Numbered from the stretch's first letter, positions 53,723 through 63,388 are shown. The stretch is 64,000 nucleotides of DNA from Nitrobacteraceae bacterium AZCC 2146 (GCA_036924855.1 JBAGRP010000001.1:3844001-3908000); one strand, 5' to 3'. The notes: generated from the letters alone by a model not told the origin. Program-made: numbers and translations.

Positions 53723-53932
53723 TCAGCCTCTCGCTACGAGTTTTCCAGTCGCAAACTGCTCGAGTGCATGGAGTGCACTTTCCTCATATGTCGCTCCTGG
53801 CATCGGTTTCGCGACCACCGTAAGTTTGTCGACGACCGTAAGATGGATCATTTCATTAACGGCTTCGTAGCGGGCTTCGTACTTCACGCCAGCCAGAACC
53901 AATTCCACATGCCCCTGCCAGAACCCCTTCAA
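53723..53932 (-). CDS. Small hypothetical protein, second of a coupled pair
   Basis: A 69-residue protein starting at TTG 53932, whose codon overlaps the upstream stop in TTGA. It begins MKGFWQGHVELVLAGVKYEA and has a beta-rich first half and a helical end. The frame stays open further upstream inside the other gene, but that part has shadow-like composition. Function unknown. Confidence 0.5.
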   Translation of the reverse strand: MKGFWQGHVELVLAGVKYEARYEAVNEMIHLTVVDKLTVVAKPMPGATYEESALHALEQFATGKLVARG

Positions 53933-54267
53933 TTGCGGCCGCCCGCAAGGTCGATAAATTTCTGGAGTTCCGTAGAAAAGCGATTGGCATCCTCGGCACT
54001 CAAACAAAGTTTTGTTGTCGAGGTAGGCGATCGCTCGAAGACCACCCCGAAGCCACCTGAGTTCGGCACGATTTGGGCGGACCAAGTCTCAGCTTCACTG
54101 ACGATCTTGCGGTCATTTGTCCTTGCGGTTTCCAGGACGTGGTTGATCTGAATTTTGAACTCGATCGCGTCATCGAAGGACAGAGAGATTGGCTCTCCGC
54201 TAAATTCGAGGATTAACCAGCAATCATGCTGCTTCGCATTGACGTCCGAGGTGAGTTTAAAAGGCAT
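53929..54267 (-). CDS. Hypothetical protein, first of a coupled pair
   Basis: A 112-residue soluble protein from ATG 54267 (an earlier ATG at 54312 is possible). Residues such as DCWLILEFSGEPISLSFDD and SGGFGVVFERSPTSTTKLCL suggest beta structure. No domain recognised. Its stop overlaps the start of the next small gene, which suggests coupled translation of two interacting proteins. Confidence 0.5.
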   Translation of the reverse strand: MPFKLTSDVNAKQHDCWLILEFSGEPISLSFDDAIEFKIQINHVLETARTNDRKIVSEAETWSAQIVPNSGGFGVVFERSPTSTTKLCLSAEDANRFSTELQKFIDLAGGRN

Positions 54268-54470
54268 TCCCGACCATGCGCTCATCGCTGCAATCGTCAA
54301 TCGAATTCGCATGGCCGCGGGGTCCCCAGCCTACTTAGACACGCTAACCGTACCGTTGCAAAGTTTCCGCCAAGCCCTAAACGTTTCGGGCGCGACCTTT
54401 TCCTGCCGCCTCTGACTAGATCCACAGGGGTGCGCTTGAGTCGCACGAACCAAAGCAAGGGACCTGTCGA

Positions 54471-54725
54471 ATGAGCGATGGATGGCAGCCGATCAGTACC
54501 GCGCCGAAAAATGACGAACGGATCATCGTTGCCGGCGGAACTTGGATTCGGGGAAATAAAGAAAAGCTACCTCAGGAGTTTCCTTGCCTCGTCATCTGGG
54601 ACGAGACGGAGTGGCTCATCTGCGACAACGAGGGACCACGCGCCCTGATTCGCGGCCCTAAAGTCTGGATGGCAATCGCGCCCTACGCGATGCTGCATCG
54701 CGATAAGCGCTGCCCCGATTCTTGA
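54471..54725 (+). CDS. DUF551-like small protein
   Basis: An 84-residue protein beginning MSDGWQPISTAPKNDERIIV. The WxPIxTAPK-D opening followed by a short beta-rich body ending in a W-M-PxP-like segment (VWMAIAPYAML) fits the DUF551 type found in phages and rhizobia. ATG at 54471, weak ribosome site. Function unknown. Confidence 0.6.
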   Translation: MSDGWQPISTAPKNDERIIVAGGTWIRGNKEKLPQEFPCLVIWDETEWLICDNEGPRALIRGPKVWMAIAPYAMLHRDKRCPDS

Positions 54726-55047
54726 GACGTCCTCATTGGAGCCAATGCCCCACGGACATCCCGCATTCGCACTGCACGTCACATCCTTCGTCCGGAATGC
54801 AACATATATGCAGGCTGGTATCAAATAACTACATTAAATTCCTGGATCATATACGTTAACTTCCTAGAAAAGATTCGCGCGCATCATTGCATCGTTAAAT
54901 AGAAATTCTTTTTGGATTTCTCCGGCATTTAATGTCGCTGCGGACGCATTTTTAAAGCTGCACTGAAATTCAATTTTCGAAGCAAGGGTGCCGATACTGG
55001 CATCAATTGCACGTCGTATCTCTGGCTGTGAAGCGTGGGAGTTGGCG
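54726..55047. other. Intergenic region, AT-rich promoter area
   Basis: The stretch 54800-54950 is notably AT-rich and gene-free. It must contain the promoter for the PilZ gene. No other feature is seen. Confidence 0.45.
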
Positions 55048-55365
55048 ATGGTGTGGGGTAATCGCAAAAGCAATCGTGTTTCATTCGAACGCGGGATCGA
55101 TGCCGTGATGATGGGGATCGACGGCACATGGCGTCGTAATTGCAAACTGTGTGACGTATCAGAAACTGGAGCACGTCTTATTGTAGACGGCTCCCTATCT
55201 GGAATTTCTGCCAAGCAGTTCTTTCTCCTGCTCACTCCAAGGGGCTTGGCTTTCCGACGATGCGAGTTGGTAAGAGTGAACGGGGATGAGATTGGCGTTC
55301 GATTTCTTACCCCGCGTGAGATGCGTGAAAAACAGCCTCGGAAGCTCGCTCCCTCACTTCCGTGA
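55048..55365 (+). CDS. PilZ domain protein
   Basis: A 105-residue single-domain PilZ protein. The c-di-GMP-binding RxxxR-type motif is NRKSNRVSF (residues 4-12) and the second motif is CDVSETGARL (about 34-43). PilZ domains bind cyclic di-GMP and regulate motility, polysaccharide or other outputs through partners. I use ATG 55048 with GGGAG ahead; the frame continues 20 codons upstream. It is followed within 9 bp by a small hypothetical gene. Confidence 0.8.
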   Translation: MVWGNRKSNRVSFERGIDAVMMGIDGTWRRNCKLCDVSETGARLIVDGSLSGISAKQFFLLLTPRGLAFRRCELVRVNGDEIGVRFLTPREMREKQPRKLAPSLP

Positions 55366-55374
55366 AGGGACCAG

Positions 55375-55644
55375 ATGAGGCGTGACCCTCTTTTCCAGAA
55401 AGTCATTTCCATGCGACGCAGAACCAAAAATTCTTCATCGAGTGGGCCACCGGTTGAACGCCGGGTCACAAGTCTCCCGGACACTCACGTCGCGCCCATG
55501 CGAGGCACCCCCGAGTGGACCGCGCGCGCAACCGAACTCATGCAACGCAATCGCCTCGAAGATTTTGATGAGTTGTGTCGATTGACGGGCGCTGAAGAAA
55601 CTTCAGTCGCCGCAGTGGTTAGAGTCAGGCTGAAGCTGGTTTGA
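55375..55644 (+). CDS. Small basic hypothetical protein
   Basis: An 89-residue protein with a basic, Ser/Pro-rich first half and a helical second half (EWTARATELMQRNRLEDFDE). The start is ATG 55375 or 55411. No family recognised. Lies between the PilZ gene and a 43-residue membrane-type gene on the same strand. Confidence 0.5.
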   Translation: MRRDPLFQKVISMRRRTKNSSSSGPPVERRVTSLPDTHVAPMRGTPEWTARATELMQRNRLEDFDELCRLTGAEETSVAAVVRVRLKLV

Positions 55645-55666
55645 AGCCTTACCGGAGACGTTTGTC

Positions 55667-55798
55667 ATGAAGCTTGTCTCAATTCTGATCGGGATCTCGT
55701 TGAGCCTCTATTTGGCAGACAAGTTCTATTCGGACGGACGCGTTATCGATAAGGCCCAGATCATGGGACGACAGATAGCTGCGAATTTTGGATGGTGA
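55667..55798 (+). CDS. 43-residue membrane-associated small protein
   Basis: ATG 55667 with GGAG upstream. It begins MKLVSILIGISLSLYLADKF, an N-terminal hydrophobic helix, followed by a short polar tail ending AANFGW. Composition and ribosome site support a real small gene; many Bradyrhizobium genomes carry proteins of this type. Function unknown. Confidence 0.6.
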   Translation: MKLVSILIGISLSLYLADKFYSDGRVIDKAQIMGRQIAANFGW

Positions 55799-55829
55799 TA
55801 TTTCAGCAGGTATTTGAAGGTGTGGTCGG

Positions 55830-56924
55830 ATGGCCGAAACCGGTTCCTTTTTGCAAGAACTAGACGACGCGGTCTCGCGCGGATCGCCGGAAAGCAGTTT
55901 GAACGCTTTGTGGCATGCGACCGATTTGTTGATCTCTGGACGATACACCGAGGAGCAAATTTGGATCTTTGGAGAAGTGATCGGGCGGCTCGCGGAAGAA
56001 ATCGAGATGGCGGCTCGCTCCCAGCTCGCAACGCGGCTGGCACATAGCGAAAACGCGCCGTTTAGCGTGATCCTGAAACTTGCGTTTGACGATTCGATCA
56101 ACGTCGCAGGCCCCATCCTACGGGAGTCGGAGCGCATCGATGTTCGAGCCTTGATTGCGAATGCCAGATGCAAGGGCCAGCAACATCTTCTCGCGATTTC
56201 CAAGCGAAGGTCTATCAGCGACACCGTTACAGATGTGCTGATCGCGCGCGGCAATCAGGAGGTCGTGGCCTCGGTTGCGGCAAATCACGGCGCCCGCTTT
56301 TCAGATCTTGGCTTTCTACATCTGCTCAAGCGGTCCGAGGGCGATTCCATTCTTGCCGAGAATCTCGGAGCCCGAACCGACATCCCCAGGCACGTGTTCC
56401 AGCAGTTGATCGCGAAGGCGTCCGACGATGTGAAAAAGAAGCTCGAGCAAGAACAGCCCGAGGCGGGAAACCAGGTTCAAACCGTGGTCACGGATATCAC
56501 CGGCGCGCTGCACGCGAAGTTCGGGCCAGCCTCGAAAGACTACTTCGTTGCGAAACGAACAGTGGGAGCGCTGCATCAATATGGCAATTTGAATGAAGAC
56601 AAGATCTTTGAGTACGCTCAGTCTCACAAGTTTCACGAAGCTACAGTGGCGCTATCCTTGTTGTGCGCCCTGCCTGTCAACGTGGTGGAGCGAGCGCTGG
56701 CCGACAAGAACAGAGAAATGGTGCTGATTCTGTCCAGGGCAATCGACCTGTCATGGCCGACGACCATGTCGTTGCTATTCCTGGGCGCAGCGGATCACCG
56801 AATTGCGTCAGGCGACCTGGAACGGATGAGGCAGGAGTTTGCCCGGCTGAACATCGAGACATCAAGGAAAGTTCTAAAATTCTACCAGTCGCGCAAGGAA
56901 TACGCGGCTATCGCCTCCGGCTAA
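55830..56924 (+). CDS. DUF2336 family protein
   Basis: A 364-residue all-helical protein of the DUF2336 family common in alphaproteobacteria. Family features are the RLAHSENAPFSVILKLAFDD segment (about 69-88), the ISDTVTDVLIARGNQEVV segment (about 129-146), and repeated helical pairs consistent with a HEAT-like fold. No enzymatic motif or membrane segment is seen. Role unknown; neighbours (PilZ, small proteins) suggest cell-surface or signalling regulation only by association. Confidence 0.85.
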   Translation: MAETGSFLQELDDAVSRGSPESSLNALWHATDLLISGRYTEEQIWIFGEVIGRLAEEIEMAARSQLATRLAHSENAPFSVILKLAFDDSINVAGPILRESERIDVRALIANARCKGQQHLLAISKRRSISDTVTDVLIARGNQEVVASVAANHGARFSDLGFLHLLKRSEGDSILAENLGARTDIPRHVFQQLIAKASDDVKKKLEQEQPEAGNQVQTVVTDITGALHAKFGPASKDYFVAKRTVGALHQYGNLNEDKIFEYAQSHKFHEATVALSLLCALPVNVVERALADKNREMVLILSRAIDLSWPTTMSLLFLGAADHRIASGDLERMRQEFARLNIETSRKVLKFYQSRKEYAAIASG

Positions 56925-57050
56925 CATTATTGAACAGCGATCTTTCGGCAGCGAGCGCCTTGGCAAACAAGTCGAGAAATTTCGTTACATCGTTCCTTGC
57001 AGCCTCCCTCCGATGGGATTAATATCACATATGCGAGATTGTGGAGCCTA

Positions 57051-57069
57051 CATTCCTATAACAGGAATG
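57051..57069. repeat. Perfect inverted repeat between converging genes
   Basis: CATTCCT, five bases, AGGAATG: a perfect 7-base-pair hairpin between the converging DUF2336 gene and the truncated gene at 57101. There is no T tract; it could be a bidirectional termination aid or an operator. Confidence 0.35.
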
Positions 57070-57100
57070 GCGGGCAATGTTCGCGATCTCCGCACGGCGG

Positions 57101-57757
57101 TCAGTCACGGTAGGTCCATTCCGTGATGGAAGCGACCGCTTCAAATATTTTGGTTGCGCCGCCATTGATCGTATCTGCGGTATTGAGACGATCCTCCGCC
57201 CAGGATAGCCAATCCCGCAAACTTCGACCTTCAATTTCCTGATCAAGGTCGATGTCGTCCCGCCTGAGGGAAGCCAAGAAGTTGCGAGCGATCTCAGCCT
57301 CTCTCCAGCTGTGAGCCTGGCCGACAAAGCATCTCCAACGATTGTCATCGCGTTTGCGCTGTTGTTGTCTTTGATAGCGCAGATATTCGGCAGCCTGGCG
57401 TTGGCGTTCAGCCTCTTCTGGTTGCCGGCGCTGTTCGACCAATAGCGGGCCAGCAGCGATAAACGTGACCAGGATTTCCGAAACTAGGCTCTCCAACGTT
57501 TTCCCATCGGTCTCCATCCATTCGCGCTTAAACCCATCAGGCAGATATGTTTTGATGGTGAAGATTAATTTTCCGGACGGCTGAAGCTCCTGCACCCAAC
57601 CTCTGTCGCGGTTATAAGAGTACTTCTTCTCATCTTCTGTAAGTGGCCGTCGAATCTGTTTTTGTTTCTCACGAAGCTGAAATTCGATTTTCTCACCCTG
57701 CAACTGTACAAAGAGCTCTAGGCGGTCTCCTTGTATAACCGTCGCGCTCGCCAACAA
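57101..57757 (-). pseudogene. C-terminal part of a larger helix-turn-helix-type protein
   Basis: The 218 residues (RLELFVQLQGEKIEFQLREK near the start; EQRRQPEEAERQRQAAEYLR coiled coil near 110; KIFEAVASITEW at the end) correspond to the C-terminal half of a roughly 400-residue protein family common in alphaproteobacteria. The N-terminal DNA-binding part is missing. Upstream sequence in all frames shows no resemblance. It is probably a 5'-truncated gene; a short form starting at 57757 could still be translated. Confidence 0.5.
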
Positions 57758-58029
57758 GATGGCGCGGATCAGCTGGGCGCTACTTGTAAAGCAGGAAAAC
57801 TACAGAGCTCCGGTCGCAGCCAAGGCGTGAGCCTGGCAGACCTGAGGCCGGACAGATGGCAGCATCCGACTACGTGCCGATATTCTTCAAACCCCATTCC
57901 GGTCGTTCAAATTGCTTGCATAACGCAGCCCCTCACGGCGATACTGTCGCTAAGCGATTTGAGTCCAATCCACCGTCCTCTCCTTTTCGCAAACTCAAGG
58001 AATCCGACCACCGAGGAAAGGAGTCTCTT

Positions 58030-58803
58030 ATGAATAAGCGCCATACCTGCGGGGGTAATCGATTGCTTGCTGCGCTGCCGCCAGCGGACTTTGGTTTGCT
58101 CGCCCCTTACCTCCAGCAAGTATCGCTCAAACAAGACGCAGTGCTAGTGCGATCGGGAGATCGGAATGAGCAAGTCTATTTTCCCCACAGCGGGACGATC
58201 TCGTTCATGCTCGACATGCCGAACGGGCAAACAGTAGCGACGTCGGTCATCGGGCGTGAGGGAGCGGTGGGGTTGCTATCAGTGCTGGGGCCCTCCCGCT
58301 CTCCTACTACGGCGGTCGTACGCGTGGCCGGAATCGCATCGCAAATTTCCGCCTCACGATTTCAAGCAGCCTTCGGCCAGAGTAGCGCCATCAAACATGC
58401 GGTCCAGACGCACACGAGGGCGCTGCTAATGCAGTTCCAGCATGTGGCCGCCTGCAATGCTCTGCACCCTGTCGAGGCGCGCACGGCCCGTTGGCTGCTC
58501 CACATTCAGGATCGAATTGATGGCAACTTAATACCGCTGACGCAAGAAGTGCTTTCGCAGTTGCTCGGGGTACGACGAACGACAGTGACGCTGATTGTGC
58601 GCAAGCTCCGGACTTCGGGTGCTATCCGATCTGCTCGGCGGGGCTTGGTCGAGATTGACAGACCGCCGCTCGAAGAAGCGGCATGCGAATGCTACAAGGT
58701 TATGCGCTGCAAATTCGACCAGATTTTTCCGTTGGAACCTCGCACTCATGCTGCGCCGGCACGCGAAACTCACGGCGATCGAGATTCACTTTTGGCCGAA
58801 TAG
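58030..58803 (+). CDS. Crp/Fnr-family transcription regulator
   Basis: A 257-residue regulator with a cyclic-nucleotide-binding-type beta barrel (about 12-130; the SGDRNEQVYFPHSGTISF strand pattern) and a C-terminal winged helix (about 160-225; LTQEVLSQLLGVRRTTVTLI). The canonical Arg/Ser of cAMP binding is not evident and there is no FNR cysteine cluster, so the signal is unknown. AAAGGAG precedes ATG 58030; the upstream frame is not protein-like. It is monocistronic. Confidence 0.85.
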   Translation: MNKRHTCGGNRLLAALPPADFGLLAPYLQQVSLKQDAVLVRSGDRNEQVYFPHSGTISFMLDMPNGQTVATSVIGREGAVGLLSVLGPSRSPTTAVVRVAGIASQISASRFQAAFGQSSAIKHAVQTHTRALLMQFQHVAACNALHPVEARTARWLLHIQDRIDGNLIPLTQEVLSQLLGVRRTTVTLIVRKLRTSGAIRSARRGLVEIDRPPLEEAACECYKVMRCKFDQIFPLEPRTHAAPARETHGDRDSLLAE

Positions 58804-59322
58804 GATTTCACATCACTTTTCGCATAACTTGATCGTTTTCAAAACCCAATTAGCCGAAGACTTGAGGTCCGCAACTCTTGGGTTGGAGGCGCCCTCATTG
58901 GTTCGTTGGCTGGCGCAAATCCAGTGGGCGTACTTTTGCGCGAGCGGAAGGAGGCAGCCTTCGTGCGTCGATCTGAAACGACGTTTGCCAAGCGATGACG
59001 TCGCTCAATCTGTTTCGCACTCTTAAGTCCCGCCCGAATTACCCGAATCTCGTTCAAGCAGATCTCGCGTAACTTGATCTGGAAAATCAGGGCGGCAGCC
59101 GTGGGCAGATTTATCGTCATTGGCAGAAGCTCTCTTCTTGCTGCCTGGATATTTCTGAGGGATCGAACCACTGCTTTGGGCAGCTCGACGGCGGAGAAAT
59201 TCACTTCTAGCTGCTTCATCTGCGCAACGTCTCCGCGGTGGACTATATAGATACGGGCGCTGCGCCACTCGGCCTGCGCAATACTTCCTCGGTTTGCCAA
59301 GGCTCCCTTTGATGATCGTGAC
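58804..59322. other. Region without a convincing gene
   Basis: A long minus-strand frame crosses 58839-59390, but its start and end look random. Only a middle stretch (about 59050-59220) has protein-like composition. I see no firm gene; the right side leads into a transposase remnant. Confidence 0.4.
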
Positions 59323-59517
59323 GTGCACCGCGCTCTGGTCGCCGGGCATGACGATCTTGACGATGCGTTTGCCTGGAAGGAAGAACGCACGGTCTCTGTG
59401 AACCTGACGTTGCAATACGATCAGGTCCTGTTCATCCTTGAGCCGACCGGGATCGCGCGATCACTGGCGCGCACCCTCTACGTTCTCCAGCCGAGGTGCA
59501 CGCTCCTCTTACGATAA
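59323..59517 (+). pseudogene. ISNCY-type transposase remnant
   Basis: The frame encodes FAWKEERTVSVNLTLQYDQV followed by LFILEPTGIARSLA. This matches the region after the catalytic core of ISNCY-family transposases (WKEERxVSxxLTLQYD, EPxxxxRxLA). The catalytic residues upstream and the C-terminus are missing. A broken insertion-sequence remnant. Confidence 0.5.
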
Positions 59518-59760
59518 GGTCGAAGAGAGAGCAGCGCCACTTGATTACTATCTAAGGATGCTGTTCTATGTACCGGACACGTAGAACCGGTGGTCTACCA
59601 ACTAAGGCTATGGCTGTCTTCAAGCAGCCGTCACTGGAGCGCTTCTGGTGATTGAACAGGAAGCGCTATCGAGGATAGGCAACTCAATCATCATAACGAT
59701 ACATTTTTCGATCAAGCTCGGCTCATTTTGACGGTTAAGATTTTTTTCAAGGAGTCGTCG

Positions 59761-61428
59761 ATGCCCGTGACGATCCGTCCCTTCACATCGCCCACCCTCG
59801 TCTTACTGGCGTTTGACTGGCCCGAAGGAAACACGAAGCCCGATTTCCTCGGGTTTGCGATCGAAAGGACGCCAGGCTTCGACGGGGCGACGTCAAGCTG
59901 GTTGCCCAATCGCATCGGCTTCGACGGACCGAAGCCCGATCATTCGGACTTCAGAAGCGTGGATGCCCCGATCCAGAAATTTACCTGGTGGGATGCGCGG
60001 ATCGACACGAAGGATCGGGGAAGCAAATTCAGCTACCGCGTCATCCCTGTAACCGGCAGTCCTGGCGCCCTTAAACTGGAGGAAGACGAGGAAGGACAGA
60101 TAGACGTCCTCGTTCCGCAGGTCGAGGAGCACGGCATCACGTCGCACTTCAATCGCGCCGTCGTGAGTTCGCAGGCTTTCTCGAAGCAATTTCCCGACCT
60201 CAACACCCCGTCGCAGCAAAAGGCAGCCAGAGCTTGGCTCGCCAACGGCATGGAACAGGCAATCCCTCGGTTTCTCGACCGAGCCGCGGGCAAGGACATC
60301 GAAGGCGCCATCTACCATCTCACGGACGATATCTGGATCATTCCCAGCCTGAGGCACTACGGCGGCTCCGTCTCGCTCGCGTACAATCACACAAGTGTCG
60401 ACGACGCGTCGGACGCCGCCATCGATCAATTGATTGCAGGTGGTCGACCAGAATCCGGCTTCGCGCAGCGCACCCATGCCAACATCATGCATAACAAATT
60501 TCTCGTCCGCGTCGGCGCGGCCGACTACGCAGAGGCGCTACTCGCAGGGTCCGCAAATTTCACCAGCGAGGGATTGTCAGCGCAGGCAAACGTGCTTCAC
60601 GCCTTCGAATCCCCGGCTCTCGCGAAACTGTACCTCGAGAGAAAGAGACTGCTGGATTCCGACCCGATGCTTGCAGCGACCAAGCAAGAGCAATCCGGTT
60701 GGTCCGACAAGATCGCGGTAGGAGACGCATCGATACGGGTGTTTTTCCCCCCGGAACCGGAGCCAGAGCGCGCATCCATCGACGCCATCGTAGACGCCGT
60801 CAAGGCTGCGAAGCACTCCGTGCTGTTCTGCGTCTTCGCGCCTACCGACATCACGTTGCTGGATGCAATGTTCGCCGTCGCTGACGACAACAAGATGATG
60901 CTCGCGCTGATCAACCGGGTACCGTCATCCGAGCCAATGGGAGATCCGACCCATGCCGACGTCGCGGCAAAGATCGAGATCTTCCATCGATCGCGCGACA
61001 ACCACGACATCGTTGGATTCGGCGCGTTCAAATCAGGAAGCACACCAACGGATTTCGCGGTGGAGCGCGTGCTCTGGCCGCACGAAGATCCGAAGAAGAT
61101 GGTCCGTGTCCATCATAAGTTCGTCATCATAGACGGCGAGGGCGACCATCCCGTGATCTTCACCGGCTCGCCGAACCTCAGTGGCAACTCACTCCACAAG
61201 AACGACGAGAACCTCCTTGAAATCACCGACTGCCCGCGACTGGGCCGAATGTACTTCGCCGAATTCCACCGCCTCTACGAACATTACCGGGCGCGCGCAG
61301 CAGATCACCGGAGGCAGGACGGCCAGCAGGGCACCTTCACGCTGACCAAGGACGCGAAGTGGGCGAAGAAATACTTCACCGCCGGCTCGCCCGAGGAGAA
61401 ATCCCGAAAAGCGATGGCCGGCACCTGA
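59761..61428 (+). CDS. Phospholipase D-like nuclease/hydrolase
   Basis: A 555-residue protein with a beta-rich N-domain (about 1-115) and two PLD half-sites. The first is MHNKFLV (His244, Lys246) followed by AGSANFTSEG; the second is HHKFVIID (His451, Lys453, Asp458) followed by TGSPNLSGNS. The first HxK lacks the usual Asp five residues on (Val251). PLD-superfamily enzymes cut phosphodiester bonds in lipids or nucleic acids through the paired His residues. No signal peptide is seen. AAGGAG precedes ATG 59761. Neighbours are an SGNH hydrolase, a LOG-family protein and an S1/P1 nuclease, all running the other way or further on. Confidence 0.82.
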   Translation: MPVTIRPFTSPTLVLLAFDWPEGNTKPDFLGFAIERTPGFDGATSSWLPNRIGFDGPKPDHSDFRSVDAPIQKFTWWDARIDTKDRGSKFSYRVIPVTGSPGALKLEEDEEGQIDVLVPQVEEHGITSHFNRAVVSSQAFSKQFPDLNTPSQQKAARAWLANGMEQAIPRFLDRAAGKDIEGAIYHLTDDIWIIPSLRHYGGSVSLAYNHTSVDDASDAAIDQLIAGGRPESGFAQRTHANIMHNKFLVRVGAADYAEALLAGSANFTSEGLSAQANVLHAFESPALAKLYLERKRLLDSDPMLAATKQEQSGWSDKIAVGDASIRVFFPPEPEPERASIDAIVDAVKAAKHSVLFCVFAPTDITLLDAMFAVADDNKMMLALINRVPSSEPMGDPTHADVAAKIEIFHRSRDNHDIVGFGAFKSGSTPTDFAVERVLWPHEDPKKMVRVHHKFVIIDGEGDHPVIFTGSPNLSGNSLHKNDENLLEITDCPRLGRMYFAEFHRLYEHYRARAADHRRQDGQQGTFTLTKDAKWAKKYFTAGSPEEKSRKAMAGT

Positions 61429-61484
61429 ACGGCGAACTCTCCGGTTGAATTCCGCCATTACTAGCCGGACGGGTGGTGAAACCT

Positions 61485-62171
61485 CTAGGCGGAAGCGACG
61501 GCGATGGCTTCGCTCAGTTCGTAGCCGATCCGCTGCGCCGCCCAGTCGCTTTGATGGAGACGCTTCTCGTCGTTTGGGTCGATGATCCGGTCGAATGCCG
61601 CCTTCTCGACCTCGACGAGCTTCCTCATGAATTCGAACCGCCCGAAGACGTTGATGCTTTGGGACGCCGCTGCGCCCGTGATCGCGGACATCATGTACCT
61701 TGTGCCGTCGATCTTGTCGTCCGTTAGAAGCGCCGGCACGTACTGAAGATCCATCAGAACGACATCCAGTTCGCAGGAGCTTAGCCGCTCAAGACCCTCG
61801 ACGATCGCGGCGGCGGTGACGCGGCTGTCCCGCCCACGCTGCCAAACCGCGTTCGTACCGACCTGCCATACCAGCAACGACGGGCGCTCTTCGAGCACGT
61901 CCTTCTGCATACGCTCGAGTTCGTCCGGCGCTTCCTGCCCGATGACGCCCCGGTTCAGCACATCGACCATCCGGCCGGGATACTTGTTCCGGAGAGCGGC
62001 TTGGAGTCGATAGGTGTAGGGCACTATGTCTCCCTCTCCGGCGGTCGACGACGACCCCAGCGCTACTATCTTGAGTGCACCGTCTCCGGCGACATTTCTG
62101 GCGAAATGGACCAGGCGGTGCCCGAAAGGTTCGGCGTGGGCGGGAATGTAGAGGTTGTCCTGTTCGGGCAT
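61485..62171 (-). CDS. SGNH/GDSL-family hydrolase
   Basis: A 228-residue hydrolase with block I ALGSSSTAGEGD (nucleophile Ser41), block III VGTNAVW (oxyanion Asn near 110), and a C-terminal Asp/His pair (RIIDPNDEKRLHQSDWA). SGNH enzymes remove acyl or acetyl esters from lipids or carbohydrates. No signal peptide if the start is ATG 62171; a longer start at 62228 has no ribosome site. It lies about 110 bp downstream of the LOG-family gene, on the same strand, and converges with the PLD gene. Confidence 0.8.
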   Translation of the reverse strand: MPEQDNLYIPAHAEPFGHRLVHFARNVAGDGALKIVALGSSSTAGEGDIVPYTYRLQAALRNKYPGRMVDVLNRGVIGQEAPDELERMQKDVLEERPSLLVWQVGTNAVWQRGRDSRVTAAAIVEGLERLSSCELDVVLMDLQYVPALLTDDKIDGTRYMMSAITGAAASQSINVFGRFEFMRKLVEVEKAAFDRIIDPNDEKRLHQSDWAAQRIGYELSEAIAVASA

Positions 62172-62278
62172 TCTTTTCTCGGTTGGGGATCGGATGTCTT
62201 GGATATGATCTCCCACACCGGGCGTCACGGCGGAGAGGCAGGAAGTGGCCGATCGCGCGGTCGAGCCCGGACAGGTCG

Positions 62279-63388
62279 TTATCGCCGGTTCATCCTCAGA
62301 CCGCTCAACATCATCGGCTGGGCGGCTAGGGCATAGTTGAGGTTTCGCTTCGAAGCCGCTGCATGGCTTTGGAGCGCGCTGATGGTGACATCGACATCGT
62401 TCGTGAGTCTAAGCTTTTCGTCGAGGCACCGTTTCACGTCCGCCGGCGGAAGTTTTCCGGACCGTAGACCGAATTCGAGAGCGTTCCGGACCGTGACGTC
62501 GAGCTTGATGCCCGGCACTGTCTTGGCCGGATCACCGTAGTCCGCGTCCCTGCGCCAATAATCATCTCGATCGAAGAAGATCATCGGCGTCACTTCGTCG
62601 AGCTTCTTCGCGTAGTAGTTCCGCTCTACGTCCTGGAAGATCTCTCTCATCGTGCCGCCTCCGCCGCGACCGTAGACGATGCCGGCGCGCGAGTTGTTGA
62701 TGAGAGCTTCTTCGCGCAGGCTGTTCTGGAAATACTTGGCGTAGTGGGTCGCGAAAGGCATCGTTGGCTCGGCGCCGTAGAGCCAGGTCGGAATTGCGAG
62801 GCTTACCGGAAGGATTGCGGGCGCCATTTCGCGTGCTTTCAAGGCCTTCGTCAGCCAATCGCGGGCGGCGACGAGCGCGTCCAGTTTCGACTCCTTGATC
62901 GTTCCGTCGCCCTCGAACAATTCATCCAGGACGGGTACGTAAGGTGTCTCGGACAATATTGAAATCGCATCCTCGAGATGGCTCTCGTCGTCAAAGGACG
63001 AGAAGGCCACGCCGAGATGGGCCGCCTCCATCACGCCCGGACCTCCGCCCGTGACGAGAAGAAACCCTTTCCGTGCAAGCGTGCGGGTCAGATACGCGAT
63101 GTCCCTATAGGGATCGGAGTTCCGCGCGACGCCGTGCCCACCCATCACGCCGACAAGCGGCCTCTGCATGTATGAGAGAAACCGACGAAGAGCATCGGCG
63201 ATCCCCGCATCGTGCTCCGCTTGGGACATGCGAACGGCGATCGAGGCCGGGACGGGTCCGCCGTCGGTGACGAACTGCCTGAACACGGAGAAGTCGCGCG
63301 TGAGCATATAGCCCATCGGATCCCAGGGATTGAAGCCATCCAACAAATCGGAGGCCGAATAAAGTTGTCTCGGGGTAACCTGGCTCAT
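62279..63388 (-). CDS. LOG-family (Rossmann) nucleotide-processing protein
   Basis: A 369-residue protein of the LOG/TIGR00730-like Rossmann family. The nucleotide-binding strand PLVGVMGGHGVARNS is near residue 76, VTGGGPGVMEAAHLGVAF near 112-129, and YGRGGGGTMREIFQDVE near 257-273 stands where cytokinin-activating LOG proteins have PGGxGTxxE. LOG enzymes release the base from nucleoside monophosphates; long versions like this one are less well studied. The start ATG 63388 begins the conserved part. It may be co-transcribed with the SGNH hydrolase. Confidence 0.75.
   Translation of the reverse strand: MSQVTPRQLYSASDLLDGFNPWDPMGYMLTRDFSVFRQFVTDGGPVPASIAVRMSQAEHDAGIADALRRFLSYMQRPLVGVMGGHGVARNSDPYRDIAYLTRTLARKGFLLVTGGGPGVMEAAHLGVAFSSFDDESHLEDAISILSETPYVPVLDELFEGDGTIKESKLDALVAARDWLTKALKAREMAPAILPVSLAIPTWLYGAEPTMPFATHYAKYFQNSLREEALINNSRAGIVYGRGGGGTMREIFQDVERNYYAKKLDEVTPMIFFDRDDYWRRDADYGDPAKTVPGIKLDVTVRNALEFGLRSGKLPPADVKRCLDEKLRLTNDVDVTISALQSHAAASKRNLNYALAAQPMMLSGLRMNRR

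Noticed and set aside
58839..59390. 183-codon minus-strand frame
   Set aside because: Low-complexity Arg/Ser ends and no recognisable domain; overlaps the transposase remnant on the other strand.
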